Shown piece after piece: positions 47,785-59,308 of a stretch of DNA of 64,000 bases (position 1 is its first letter; the number at the start of each line of letters is the position of its first letter). A program made the translations under genes and the position numbers. The notes beneath the pieces were generated by a model that did not search any database, had not been told where the DNA came from, and saw only the letters and a list, made by a program, of their open reading frames with translations. Origin of the DNA: Tetrapyrgos nigripes (lineage: Eukaryota; Basidiomycota; Agaricomycetes; Agaricales; Campanellaceae); NCBI GenBank assembly GCA_013368315.1, contig JAACJM010000009.1, forward strand, positions 310,001 through 374,000, written 5' to 3'.

Positions 47785-48012
47785 CTTATGAAAAATCTGA
47801 TTTGCAAACACAAAGCACCATTCTGTGCTTCAGATTCAGAGCGACGCTTATCACTACCAATAGAACGTCTTCACGCGACGAAGGCTCTGCTTCAGTCCGG
47901 ACGTACCCTATCCGATGCAGTTGCACAAACGAAATCCATCGTTGATGAAATGCAACATGACCTGGCCCATTTTGACGAGGAGATCGCGTCGTTGACCGAA
48001 ACTTGTCATTAG
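47785..48012 (+). pseudogene. N-terminal remnant of an F-box-like gene
   Basis: The frame encodes a start region and first coiled coil of the same family as the gene at 57321 (SGRTLSDAVAQTKSIVDEMQ, HDLAHFDEEIASLTE). It ends in a stop right after the heptads and before any F-box. No further family sequence is found to the right, where an opposite-strand F-box gene ends at 48129. It is a truncated relic. Confidence 0.6.
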
Positions 48013-48128
48013 GTTTTGGTCCGGGGAATTATGTATGAACTAAGTAAAGTACTAGTACCTCCAACATATCGGCAGACTGCCAAAAATCATTCTGACGCTC
48101 AGCCCTCAGATAAATCCTACCCGTAAAC

Positions 48129-49829
48129 TCAATCCACCCTCCTCAAAGCCTGGAACTCAGCATTGGTCGGGTCTATCATACTAGCCCACTGCTGGTGTCC
48201 TGTCTGCGCCGCACGTCCCACAAATTCGAAATGCTCCAGAACCGAATATCCTCGTGGGACGTCGAGTCGCCGAGATTTGACCATAGACAGTGCAGTCGCA
48301 GGGTCTGGGTAGAGGCTTTCGCGCTGTTCCCAGGTGAAAAGGAAATCATCCTCCTGGAACTTGATTTCGAGGTGGGTCAATTTGGACAGCATATTGACCC
48401 GCCTAGGTGAGTGCGAGTCGCCCGAAAGCAGATGAGACAACGACAATCTCGAGAGAAGGTTGTCAGTGACGAGAGACAGGTGTATGTCGAGACCAAGATG
48501 AGTGAGGTTGGGTGTTGCGGAGAGAATTTGGATGATATCGTCGTCTGCCTTGAAAGGCCGGTGATATAGTGTCAAGTGATTGAGAGAAGGGGATTGACGG
48601 AGCATGTCTACCAAGTTCTGTTGCCAAACAATAGGATCAAATCCAGGTTGTCCCACAGTATACAGATAGCCTTCTAACCGAAGTTTGGTGAGGTTGGGGA
48701 GGCTGAGCGCAGAGAAGAGCTGTAAGCCACGCAGGCATGGTTCGATCTTCATGGACAATGATTGGAGTGAATGACAATTTATCTGGGGATAGTCCTGCTC
48801 TCTTTCCGCATCCCAGGTTCCATACCATTCATCATATGCACAAATGATCTCTAGTGCCTCCATATTGGGACACTGAACAAAGAGCTTGACCATGTCGCTC
48901 TGGAAGACACTGTCGCGCAAGACGACAATCTTAACGTATTCAAAAGGTATTCCCCGATCGAAGGGCCAGAACATCTCGTCAAAGAAGTGGTTTAGTGTGA
49001 GGGTACGCAATGGAGCAAAAGAAAAGAGAATGATAAAACTGTTCCACTCTTTATTGTGTGAGAACGGGAACCATTGGATTTTGAGGTGCCGCAGACTATC
49101 GAAGTCATAATCGTCATTAGTGTGGTCCCATATTGAGCCCATCAACTTCCAGTGCATCTGGATCGACACGTCGTACCACTGCATGCAATGGGATAGCAAA
49201 GATGAGAGTACGTCCCATCTACTAGACGACATTTGCTGTGGCCAGCTATTCTCGTCATCGTCATCACCGTCCTCGCGAACGCTGATTTTCAGCGTCAGAT
49301 CCGCGCCCTGCGACCTCTCCAGATATCGATTGACCAGCCTCCCCACACTGTCGCTCGTACACGCCAGTTCCACGTCCATGCATGCCCACAATTCCGGAAA
49401 AGAAAACGCAACTTGTCGCCAATGGGAGCAAACGTGCGAGATTTTGAGCATAATCGCATTGACGCCGTTGAACGTTATCGACAAGCCGTTCTGGAAACAG
49501 CACAGAGTAAAAATTTCCAGAAGAATCTCGGTAGGAAGTCGGCGTGCTGCGGATACGAGGGCGCGTTTCTCGTGTGTAAAGCATTCGAGTTTGTCTCGTT
49601 CTTTTTCTAACCTAGCTAGAGTCTGGCGAAGAGAAGAGATCTCTGCATCGTACCGGTCGAGGTCACGCTGGCAATCCTGGACGAGGGCTGATATATGGGC
49701 TGTTTCGGATGAGGAGGGTGTGTACATGGTGCGAATTTTTCGCTTGATTTCGGGGTCGGACTGGCGCTCGAGGAAAGAGATACCGGTGCCACATCTACGA
49801 CATAGCGTTATGTTGACAGAGGACGTCAT
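48129..49829 (-). CDS. F-box-like protein with N-terminal CxxC and coiled coil
   Basis: A single-exon gene of 566 residues from the ATG at 49829. C10 and C13 (LCRRCG) form a CxxC. Residues 40-95 form a coiled coil (QDCQRDLDRYDAEISSLRQT). RRLPTEILLEIFTLC at 96-110 is the F-box-like motif, followed by VCSHWRQVAFSFPELW, also typical. Leucine-rich segments (LPNLTKLRLEGYL, TPNLTHLGLDIHL) fill the rest. Likely a ubiquitin-ligase adaptor, with an unknown partner. It is intact, unlike its relatives at 47.8, 54.6 and 57.3 kb. Confidence 0.85.
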   Translation of the reverse strand: MTSSVNITLCRRCGTGISFLERQSDPEIKRKIRTMYTPSSSETAHISALVQDCQRDLDRYDAEISSLRQTLARLEKERDKLECFTHEKRALVSAARRLPTEILLEIFTLCCFQNGLSITFNGVNAIMLKISHVCSHWRQVAFSFPELWACMDVELACTSDSVGRLVNRYLERSQGADLTLKISVREDGDDDDENSWPQQMSSSRWDVLSSLLSHCMQWYDVSIQMHWKLMGSIWDHTNDDYDFDSLRHLKIQWFPFSHNKEWNSFIILFSFAPLRTLTLNHFFDEMFWPFDRGIPFEYVKIVVLRDSVFQSDMVKLFVQCPNMEALEIICAYDEWYGTWDAEREQDYPQINCHSLQSLSMKIEPCLRGLQLFSALSLPNLTKLRLEGYLYTVGQPGFDPIVWQQNLVDMLRQSPSLNHLTLYHRPFKADDDIIQILSATPNLTHLGLDIHLSLVTDNLLSRLSLSHLLSGDSHSPRRVNMLSKLTHLEIKFQEDDFLFTWEQRESLYPDPATALSMVKSRRLDVPRGYSVLEHFEFVGRAAQTGHQQWASMIDPTNAEFQALRRVD

Positions 49830-50526
49830 TTGCGAGGAGACCGAGCAGCTACAAGCTACCGGGCTAGCGCTGGATTAAAGCAGGCCGTAATCTTCCCGTT
49901 GATAACTAGAGACCCACCTAGAAGTAATTGCAGTGGAAAGAGGTCAAGCTGTTCAGAGGATGTATGTAAATAGTTTAGGACAACCGTTGAAGAAATTGTC
50001 ACAATACCAGACGCGTCTTGGCCTGCCCTAAAGTTACGTGTCTCTCCGATTCAACTGTGACTTGTCTTTTAATGATGTATTTACACAGCTATGTACTACA
50101 GGACAATCAAATCGTATCATTACGCAGGAAATTCAGTATAACCATGAGGCCTGGTACCGTCTGGGTTGTAGGGAAGAAAAGGAGAATATTAATGGTCCAA
50201 TCGAGGAAAAGTGTCGATGGCGTTCCAGCCCATAGTGCTATGAACGGACGAGAATTAAAGCAGGTCCATGGAACGGCGCTGACGTGGTGAGGCTAGATGG
50301 GATTTTGTATTCAGAGTATTCGGGCAAGTGTTTTGAAGAATATGCCGGGAAGTATTGATGACTGAAGGGAAGGGCCTCTGAGATGTGAAGATCATCCTTG
50401 TCGATTGCCATCAATGTAGAAAAATCTGATTCAGATAACAGCTAAAACAGATAGCGCTGTTTTGCTTCGTTCTTGAAAAATCCATTATGAGTACATGGAC
50501 ACAAACCGACGACATATAAGACTCAC
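49830..50526. other. Intergenic, 3' of SEC11, no further exon found
   Basis: About 700 bp. It was searched on the minus strand for the expected last exon of SEC11 (a short hydrophobic tail beginning with Asn-Asp-Tyr/Phe-Pro-like residues) and none was found. The plus strand has a frame reading EAWYRLGCREEKENINGPI with no known match. Confidence 0.4.
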
Positions 50527-51203
50527 AAGAAATATGGATGCATAGCCAACATAAGGGAGATATCTGCTCGAATACCGTCATAGCCTGTCTACGACTAGAG
50601 AATCAAATACTCACCCGCCGACTTTCCCAACAATATGCTTCCTCTCCAACCAATCCAATCCATCATACAATGCCAAATCATCTACCGGATTATTGTCTCC
50701 TTTCGTTAACATCATTTGCCTCGAGTCATATACACCCTGCCTTCCAGTCTGTACTCCGGACTCAACGAAAGAATCCTCGTCAGACGGGAAGTCATGCGAC
50801 TCTACGACACGATGGACGATAGGAATATCTCTGCCCGGAATGTTGTACACCAGGATATCGCCTGTCTTGTAAATTTTGTCCGCTGGGTTCGTCAAGAGGA
50901 GAATGTCTCCGCGATAGAAAGCCGGTTCCATGGATCCACTGTAGGCGAAAACCGACATTAGCTTTGGATGGAATCGGGGGAAATGCTTGATAAAGAGGGG
51001 CTTACCTCAAGACAACGATAAGGGGAGATTCAGTGTTCGTTGCAAGAGAGAGACCTTTCCAAAACATGAAAGGAGAAGCTATGGTCGAGCCAATGCTTAG
51101 TGCCTGAATCAGAAACTGGTGAAACGCGTCAGTCAATACTGTAAAATTTCTTGAGGAGGCAGACAAGGACACGTACCACGCGGATCCCTAACCTTCCAAA
51201 CAT
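50527..51203 (-). CDS. SEC11: Signal peptidase complex catalytic subunit SEC11, last exon not found
   Basis: Exons 51177-51203, 51006-51115, 50615-50938 and 50527-50563 give 166 codons without a stop. After [15 protein letters not shown] comes the membrane helix [20 protein letters not shown], then PLIVVLSGSMEP with catalytic S48, IPIVHRVVE with the catalytic His that replaces Lys in the eukaryotic enzyme, and [11 protein letters not shown] with the Asp. [15 protein letters not shown] is the usual approach to the C-terminal tail. A donor (cttgtgagtc) follows, but no tail exon is seen; reading on gives a stop after about 12 more codons. The protein cleaves signal peptides at the ER. It is normally essential, so either the exon is hidden or this is an extra copy. 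Confidence 0.85.
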
Positions 51204-51438
51204 AATGTTGTCGGTGTCCTAAATGGAATAAAAGTGAGGAACGACGGAGAGTTAAGGGAAAATGATCAGACTACTTGCGTCTCGACGACACAAGATAAAG
51301 TCCATCGACGACTTACGTGGAAGTGCGTGTCATGTCCAAGTCAGATGTGGGTCACTGAATGAGAACATCAACAATGTATCATTACTGTACGTATTGTACT
51401 CGTACAAGCGAGAATGGAGAGAAAAGAACTTTCTACAG

Positions 51439-53418
51439 CTAGTAAAGCTTACAGTTCAGTGTACTGTCCCATCTCTGAGAACCTACTCCTTCTGCAACGA
51501 TGAAAAGACCCTTGGGGTCATACGTATCCTTGATCTTTTCCAAACGTTCATAATGGTCTCCAAAGAACGTATGTCGAGGGTTGATTTCATACAAAGATGC
51601 CTAAGGAAAGAGAGTAAGAGGACAACTCGGAAGACTAGAGACTTCAGACAAGACAAACCTCATTGAAATAGGCACCACCTCCTGGAGCTAAGCTCTCCAG
51701 AATAGCCAAATCGTCCCTGAGCTTTTGCTGTACAGCGCGAATTTGGTCTACAGTCGACCCAGAAAGCCATCCGCTTCCAACAATCATATGAACAATTGCC
51801 TTGCGCCAAGCAGGGTTCAGCCCAGCAGAGTCTGGATCGATTTCAGAAACTTTCCCCCCGCCGACGTGACTGCGGTGTATAAGGTCAGTATGATCAGACA
51901 CAAATCAAATGTAGGGCACGCACATCAGCTGAATAGACTCCTGGAAGCCCATAATCACATCAGCCAAGTGCTCGGGATGGTCAAAGGTTTCTCGAGGAAG
52001 CAGGCGTGAGGCCAATTCCACGTTAATCCCAACCTGCTCGCCAGATGCAAAGAAGCCTTGATAGAAGCTATAAAATCCGTCGAAAGGGATAGTTGTTGCA
52101 AAAGCATCCGGCTGTGCATTTTGGACGAAATCGAAGAAAGGATCGATAGTCGTGTTGGTATCGGCCCAAGAAACGTTAGGCGCAACCAGTAGTAAAGTGA
52201 GATCTGTACTCGATAATGCCACTGCATTGGATAACTCCAGGTAGCCGCCCCAGCCAGCATCGGATAGACCGGGCCAAAGTTTGAGGTATTCGGTAAAGAT
52301 ATCTTTCTTGACGGCAGGCGATGAAAAGTTGGAAGCGACGACGACAGCAGTAAGAGGTGTGATCTCGTGTGTGCGATATGTGACTGATGTCAATACACCG
52401 TAGGTACCTCCACCTCCACCTCTCACTGCCCAAAAGAGGTCAGAATTGATATGAGAGTTGGCTGTAAGGTGCTCGCCGGAGGCCGTGACAATTGTAATTT
52501 GAATAGCATTATCAACACCTATTATTTGATAAGTGGCAAGCGGGAAGTCTAAGCAAAAAATAATCACCGAGCCCATGTTGAGGTGCAAAGGCGCTGTGCC
52601 CTCCTCCCGATATCCAGCCTCCAGCAGCTCCAACAGAACCTCCAGCAGAAAGTCCTCCAATGATAGTACGACCGTTTTCTTGAGCAGCATCGTACGCTTC
52701 AAACCACTGAACTCCAGACTGAAGAGTAAGCGCTATTCTGAAGGTCAGCGTTAGACGCAGGTGCAGGCACATTGGTACTCACTATTATACGTGTCAGATT
52801 CTGGAGCGCCATCGGGGACAAAGGCTGAGTTGGCGGTGATGTTTTTCAGATGGTGAGTCCATATCATGAAAGCACCTTTGGCGGCGCTTCGACCTAGATA
52901 GTCATGACTAGAAAAATGTCAACGCCATAAAATGGAAGGATCATGGAAGGCATCACGTACCCTGTACTTTTTACTACCAGGCGAAGGTCATGGTCTGCTG
53001 CGAATTTGACAGCAGCCTGGACATCTTCCACGCGACGAGCGTCTACTCCAATGGGAGGTACACTTCCCTGTTGACAAGGAAAACCAAGTGTTGCATCGAG
53101 GTAGCACGCTTCAATCGTTCCATTGGGGGAAATGAAGGTCTCGAAGTTGGTAGACTGCATAGAACCTGCCTGGTCTGAACGCCATCGACCATCAAAAGCG
53201 TTCGCTTGGACATCGGTGCAGTTACCAGAAGGGTTTGATTTAGGGTAGCATGCAGACTCGGGAGGCACTGGGCGAATCAGTGGTTGAGAGAGCTTTGATT
53301 GGAGTTGGGTGAATTCCTCTTCAGTGGGCCAGCAAGAGTCTCCATACAGACAACGACATCTGGGCTTGCTGAGCACTACAGACGTGAACAGTGATGCAAT
53401 CCACCAGACCGCTTTCAT
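51439..53418 (-). CDS. BBE-like FAD-linked oxidase, copy A (intact)
   Basis: Exons 52961-53418, 52783-52907, 52568-52732, 51924-52518, 51659-51869 and 51439-51600 give 571 residues. A signal peptide (WWIASLFTSVVLS) is followed by CRCLYGDSCWPTEEEF. TGHDYLGRS carries the His (about H154) expected to bind FAD covalently. GGSVGAAGGWISGGGHSAFA is the FAD-binding loop and lacks the second linking Cys, so single covalent attachment is likely. FWAVRGGGGGTYGVLTSVTY and the C-terminal BBE domain (GGGAYFNEASLYEINPRHTF, FGDHYERLEKIKDTYDP, KGLFIVAEGVGSQRWD) complete the family. Such secreted oxidases act on alcohols, sugars or aromatic compounds; the substrate is unknown. A 5' untranslated intron (gtaagt...ccttccag just before ATG) is conserved in all copies. 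Confidence 0.92.
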
Positions 53419-53499
53419 CCTGGAAGGTTAGGTTCGGAAGGTACTTGAAGTGGCTCTGGCAACGTCTCTTATAAGTAAAGCTGTTTAAATTTCAGGGCA

Positions 53500-54233
53500 T
53501 TGGATATGGTACTTACGGAATGATAGCACTTCCAGACTGGATAGACTCAATATAACCACGTCGGCATTGATCAGGCAAAGCTGTAGAGATTTTCTCGGGC
53601 ATTTGAACATTTGCATTCTGATCCACATAGAAGACAATTCGCACTGCGCAACTGCCAATGATGATGATCTTCAGCACAAAATTGAATTATGGGGGCGAGT
53701 CATTGAACGTCAGAGTGGGACCTGTAGGGTTGAACATTAATGTGTGAGCGCGTTTTATGCGATGGGTTAAGAGTACTGACCATCTCCAACTGATCTTCCC
53801 CTACTGCGGCTGCGATCATCAATTGGCTTCAGTTCCTTGCCGGTTTCTGGGTGCCATGCAAGAGCGAGAAGCAGTTAGAATCTGGAAGCGTGCTGCGATT
53901 TTGTTACGTGGGGATTCTGGTCAAGATGCCTATCAAAGTATCCGTTTGGAAATTGGGATTCAAGTTGTAGATTGTATCTGGTTCTTCGGACAGACATGTT
54001 CGAATTTTGACCTGGTAAGAGAAGGCAAGATTTTGACCACTTTGAGTGGACTTACTATGCTCTCCAATAGTCCAATGCAAAGCTAAAGAACCGCAAGTTG
54101 AAGTTTGCTTTCCGTCGACCTCAAAAGTTACGGTGAAACTGGTGTCCTGAGAAAATCTTTCCATTTTAGGATCCATCCTCTCGAATGGTTTTTTTGAAAA
54201 CTTTTGGATCCAACCAAGATCCAACTGCTCCAA
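53500..54233 (-). pseudogene. Remnant of an unidentified gene upstream of oxidase copy A
   Basis: On the oxidase strand, an ATG-led exon reads ERFSQDTSFTVTFEVDGKQT then STCGSLALHWTIGEH and ends at a good donor near 54050. Further blocks read HPETGKELKPIDDRSRSRG and, after another intron, PTLTFND, an in-frame TAA, FNFVLKIIIIGSCAVRIVFY and EKISTALPDQCRRGYIESIQ. These are protein-like but lie in frames that need shifts and cross a stop. Parts recur at 9.69-10.08 kb. I do not recognise the family. Confidence 0.45.
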
Positions 54234-54639
54234 TTGAGCTCGTCTCCAATGTCCATCCCCACTCGTCCTTCCTTTCTTGTGGCTTGCCTCTATGTCTGTC
54301 TCTACCTCACCGTAACGAAGCTAAGCATATTCGTCATCGCCTATGAAAACGCTGGATACTGTTCTATGCCCCAAAACGTAATGCTACCTTTGTCACCATA
54401 AATAGAACCTCTTCACCAGCCACCGACAGCGGCGGCGGCACTCAGGCACAAGGAGCTGAGCCTGCCTATGTAGGGGAGTCTACAAGCAGCTAATATAAGC
54501 TAATCGAGTTACAGTCGACTCCCTCATAACCCATATTACATTTTGGGAGACGCCAAATCGTATGGGTTTCGAGAGAGTATGGGTTTACATAGATTGATTT
54601 CAAAAAAGGGCGATTCCATCGTGGTTTCTGAACCTGTGC

Positions 54640-54838
54640 TGCTGACTCTCAAAGTCGAGGTTTTGCAGTTGACACATTCTGTCTGAAGCAGACACAACTC
54701 GCCAAAAGTTTCTCACTGATGATGTCCAGCACGACCTGGACGGTTTCAATACGGAAATTGCGTCGTTGACGGAGACATGTGCCAATCTGCAGGAGCAACA
54801 TTCCATGTTGGCGCAATACAAGGACGAGCACAGAGCGC
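54640..54838 (+). pseudogene. F-box-like gene fragment fused to the 3' end of oxidase copy B
   Basis: About 200 bp that match, with a few differences, bases 57400-57600 of the F-box-like gene (SEADTTRQK, DLDxFxTEIASLTE, ANLQEQxSMLAxYKDE). The match stops abruptly near 54838, a dozen bases before the stop codon of oxidase copy B, which runs in from the other side. It marks a duplication breakpoint. Confidence 0.75.
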
Positions 54839-54849
54839 AATTTCTGCAA

Positions 54850-56832
54850 CTAGTGAAGCTTACAGTTCAGTGTACTACTGTCCCATCTCTGAGAACCTAC
54901 TCCTTCTGCAACGATGAAAAGACCCATGGGGTCATACGTATCCTTGATCCTTTCCAAACGTTCATAATGGTCTCCAAAGAATGTAGAGGGTTGATTTCAT
55001 ACAAAGATGCCTAAGGAAATAGAGTCAGAGTAAGGACAACTACCAGAGACTTCAGACAAGACAAACCTCATTGAAATAGGCACCACCTCCTGGAGCTAAG
55101 CTCTCCAGGATAGCCAAGTCGTCCTTGAGCTGTTGCTGTACAGCACGAATTTGGTCCACAGTCGACCCGGAAAGCCATCCGCTTCCAACAACCATATGAA
55201 CAATCGCCTTGCGCCAAGCAGGGTTTAGCCCAGCAGAGTCTGGATCGATTTCGGAAACTTTGCCACCACCGACGTGACTGTGGTGTACAAGGTCAGTATG
55301 ATCAGACACAAATCAAATGTGTAAGGCACTTATATCAGCTGAACAGATTCTTGGAAGCCCATAATCACATCAGCCAAGTGCTCGGGATGGTCAAAGGTTT
55401 CTCGAGGAAGCAGGCGTGAGGCCAATTCCACGTTAAATCCAACCTGCTCGTCAGATGCAAAGATGCCTTGATACCAGCTATAAAACCCGCCGAAAGGGAT
55501 AGTTGTTGCGAAAGTATCCGGCTGGGCATCTCGGACGAAATCGAAGAAAGGATTGATAGTCGCATTGGTATCGGCCCATGAAATATTAGGCACAACCAGC
55601 ACTAAAGTAAGATTCGTATTCGATATTGCCACTGCGTTGGATAATACCAGGAAGCTGCCCCAACCAGCATCGGATAGACCAGGCCAAAGTTTGAGGTGTT
55701 CGGTAAGGATGTCTTTCTTGACGGCAAGCAATGAAAAGTTAGAGGCGACGATGACAGCAGTAAGAGGTGTGATCTCGTGTGTACGATATGTTACTGATGT
55801 CAATACACTGTAGGTACCTCCACCTCCACCTCTCACTGCCCAAAAGAGGTCAGAATTAATATGAGAGTTGGCTGTAAGGTGCTCGCCGGAGGTCGTGACA
55901 ATTGTAATTTGGATAGCATTATCAATACCTATCGTTTGATAAGTGGCAAGTGGGTAGTCAAAGCAAAAAATAATCACCGAGCCCATGTTGAGGTGCAAAG
56001 GCGCTGTGCCCTCCTCCCGATATCCAGCCTCCAGCAGCTCCAACAGAACCTCCAGCAGAAAGTCCTCCAATGATAGTACGACCGTTTTCTTGAGCAGCAT
56101 CGTACGCTTCAAACCACTGAACTCCAGACTGAAGAGTAAGCGCTATTCTGAAGGTCAGCGTTAGACAGGTGCAGACACATTGGTACTCACTATTATACGT
56201 GCCAGATTCTGGAGCGCCATCGGGGACAAAGGCTGAGTTGGCGGTGATGTTTTTCAGATGGTGAGTCCATATCATGAAAGCACCTATGGCGGCGCTTCGA
56301 CCTAGATAGTCATGACTAGACAAATGCCAACGCCAGAAAATCGAGGGATTATGGAAGGCATCATGTACCCTGTACTTCTTACTACCAGAAGAAGGTCATG
56401 GTCTGCTGCAAACTTCACCGCAACCTGGACATCTTCCACGCGACGAGCGTCCACTCCAACGGGAGGTACACTTCCCTGTTGACAAGGAAAACCAAGTGTT
56501 GCATTGAGGTAGCATCCCTCGATTGTTCCATTCCGGAAAATGAAGGTCTCGAAGTTGGTAGACTGCATAGAACCTGCCTGGTCTGAGCGCCATCGACCAT
56601 CCAAAGTGTTCGCTTGGACATCGGTGCAGTTACCAGAAGGGTTTGATTCAGGGTAGCATGCAGACTCGGGAAGCACTGGGCGAATCAGCGGTTGAGAGAG
56701 CTTTGATTGGAGTTGGGCGAATTCCTCTTCAGTGGGCCAGCAAGAGTCTCCATACAAACAACGACATCTAGGCTTGGGTTTGCTGAGAACTACAGATGTG
56801 AACAGCGACGCGATCCACAAGATAGTTTTCAT
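54850..56832 (-). pseudogene. BBE-like FAD oxidase, copy B (recently broken)
   Basis: Copy B follows copy A almost base for base through exons 56369-56832, 56191-56315, 55978-56142 and 55339-55928, including the signal peptide, TGHDYLGRS, GGWISGGGHS and RGGGGGTYSVLTSV. Two lesions hit the 3' part. The donor of intron 4 is ATAAGT where GT is required (copy A has GTGCGT), giving an in-frame TAA at once. In the last exon, 4 bases are missing after AACCCT relative to copy A, shifting the frame before the end of the BBE domain. The truncated product would lack the C-terminal domain that covers the active site. Confidence 0.85.
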
Positions 56833-57320
56833 CCTAGAAGGTTGGGTTCAGAAGGTGCTTGAGGTGGCTCTTGGCGACGTCTGTTATAAGCAAAGCTGTT
56901 TGAATTTCAGGACAGGGCACTTACGGAATGATAGCACTTCCAGACTGGACGGACTCAATCTAACCACTTCAGCACTAGCCAGGCAAAGCTGTAGAGATTT
57001 TCTCGGATCTGAATAAAGAGAGAAGAAAGGTAGATATCGACATTCAGAAGAGGAGGTTAAGTTGAAGTTAGGGAATAATTCAGACAAGCACGCGCGTGCA
57101 CTAATTACTCTTTCTTCTTCTCCACCAGGCTGCCACCTGTATAGCATTTGGCATTCCATTTATTCCTTCAAGTGTCTGGTTAAACTAAACCTCTTTGTCT
57201 GGTACTCGTTTGGTATAAGGAGTAGAAGAGGTGAGCTGTGGTTGATATCTCTGCCAAACTGACTTTGATATTTAGTTGACCAACAGTTGGCCCATATCCT
57301 TCACAACTACTTGCATCGTT
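56833..57320. promoter_or_regulatory. Divergent region between oxidase copy B and F-box-like gene
   Basis: The first 180 bp repeat the promoter and 5' intron of oxidase copy A closely (cttacggaatgatagcac and following). The rest holds the promoter of the plus-strand F-box-like gene. The homology to copy A ends near 57007, which marks the other limit of the duplication. Confidence 0.55.
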
Positions 57321-59105
57321 ATGCCGGAGGAAACAGAGTCACTTTTGTGCACTAAATGTCAAGCAAAACTCATTACTGTCAAGCGACTGGCTTCTTCTAC
57401 AACGAAGAATTTACTTCGATCTGGACACACCCTGTCTGAAGCAGACACAACTCGCCAAAAATCTCTCATTGATGAAGTCCAGCGCGACCTGGACCGTTTC
57501 GATACGGAAATTGCGTCGTTGACGGAGATACTTGCCAATCTGCAGGAGCAACGTTCCATGTTGGCGCGATATAAGGACGAGCTCAGCGCTTTAATTGCAC
57601 CAATAAAGAAACTTCCTGTCGAAATCTGTACCGAAATCTTCGCTTTATGTTGCATTGCAGATGGCAGCTATAGCCTCTCAATCACAACGGAGAATTTCGA
57701 AAACAAGGTCTCTACGCAGTCTCTTGACATCGCTCAAACATGCAGTCTCTGGAGAAGTATTCTCCTGGAGAACCACTTCCTTTGGAGTCATCTGCGAGTG
57801 GATATTGGGTGGAGGAAGGTGGACCTGACGAGTTTGGTGGAGCATTACCTTCATTCTTCCAGGCCCGCACTTTTGACTCTTGAAGTCGAAGCTTACCGAC
57901 CAGATGCAAACGTCGTGGATACGAGGTTTGGCCTCGAATTGAAGGAATTAGGACCAAAATCCTGGCGTCTTCTGCGCATCCTGCTGAGTACAAGCACTCG
58001 TTGGGTTAATGTGTCTTTCAATTTGTCTTGGTACATTTTCAACAGTATCAACCACTTTCTCCCAACCCCAGACACTGTACCTAATCTCAGATTCCTCAAG
58101 CTCCAGTGGCCAGATACGATAACAAGTCCAACAATCTTTGTGGAAAGCTTTGAAGGCGCACCTTTGCACACACTGCAAATATCTTGTCTTTATTCCTAGA
58201 CTATGTGGCCCATAGAGGGACTGCGGACATTGAACGTTCTGAATGGCTACGTGGAGGTCGCACAGCTGCGTTCTGTTTTTTCGGCCTGCCCTAGACTCCA
58301 ATCATTGACAGTTGGATATTTTCCTTGGGAAGATTGGGTGGAGATGGGACTGGACGAATTATCTCATGATTCGCTCCAGTCCTTCGCAATTTAGTTTTCG
58401 GTGATAGGAGAGGAGGAGACAGATGTAAATGCTGAAAGAGCACTTCATGTATTCCAGCTCTTCAATCTGCCTCGTTTGGAATCTCTCACCCTCATTGGCG
58501 ATCGAGCACCATATTTCGACATTGCCGACAACGAGGAAGACGACGATGACTCTGCGCGTGAAGCTTTGTTCAAGAGTCTTGAAATCATGTTTTCACGCAG
58601 CCCATCTCTTCGTTCTTTAACGTTGCAGGCATGTGTGCTGCTTGAACAGAGTCTGCTTCACCTTCTGTCATTGACCCCCGAGTTGATCGATCTTGGACTC
58701 ATCACGCATGGAGAACATAGGAAAATGATGACGAAGCATTTCTTCACTTCCCTTTGTCTATCTCCTGCTCCTCCCGTGCCCGATGACTCAGATGAAACGG
58801 CGCCCTCTTCCAACCTGGTTCCTCATCTGGCGTCATTGCAGCTACATCTTGAAGAATATAACGGTTACGTCCCTCCTGGCACTATTGTGAACCACAACTT
58901 CCCTGATTCCATGGAAATCATGAAGATGCTGGAAAGTCGTCATGGAATTTTGAAAAACTTCGACTTTTTGGTCTCAGTCGATTCTGATTCAGCGCGTGCT
59001 TGGGCTCATTCATTCGAGCCCGGAGGAACTCATTGGGACAGGCGGTGTGACCTGGTTTCAAATGGTTTGGAGTGGCAGCTGGCAATTACGGATTCAGAGG
59101 AATGA
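57321..59105 (+). pseudogene. F-box-like gene with two in-frame TAG stops
   Basis: From the ATG at 57321 one frame runs 595 codons to 59105, broken only by TAG at 58197-58199 (codon 293) and TAG at 58392-58394 (codon 358). C10 and C13 (LCTKCQ), a coiled coil at 45-90, and KKLPVEICTEIFALCC at 96-111 show the same family as the intact genes at 35.5 and 49.8 kb. Frame is kept throughout, and sequence after both stops still reads as leucine-rich repeats (LFNLPRLESLTLIGD, RSPSLRSLTLQACVL). No introns fit around the stops. It is a recent pseudogene, or a read-through gene, or contains sequencing errors. Confidence 0.8.
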
Positions 59106-59308
59106 AGTTATTCTCGGTATTGAATGTGTGGATCCATAGGCTTTTGTGTACATAAGTCCGTTTATTATTACTGTTTAGATGACAGTCGGGTTTTGTACTC
59201 GGTAGAACTAGTTATACATTGTAATTGAGAAACCTTTTCATGAACTTTTCCGGCTGTCGGTGCAGGGAGAGCAAAGGGGCACATGACGGTTCTTTACTCT
59301 TTTACTTG

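Noticed and set aside
55328..55338. AT-AC (minor spliceosome) intron in oxidase copy B
   Set aside because: The site is ATAAGT, not the ATATCC donor, and the intron ends in AG; a mutated GTAAGT is the better reading.
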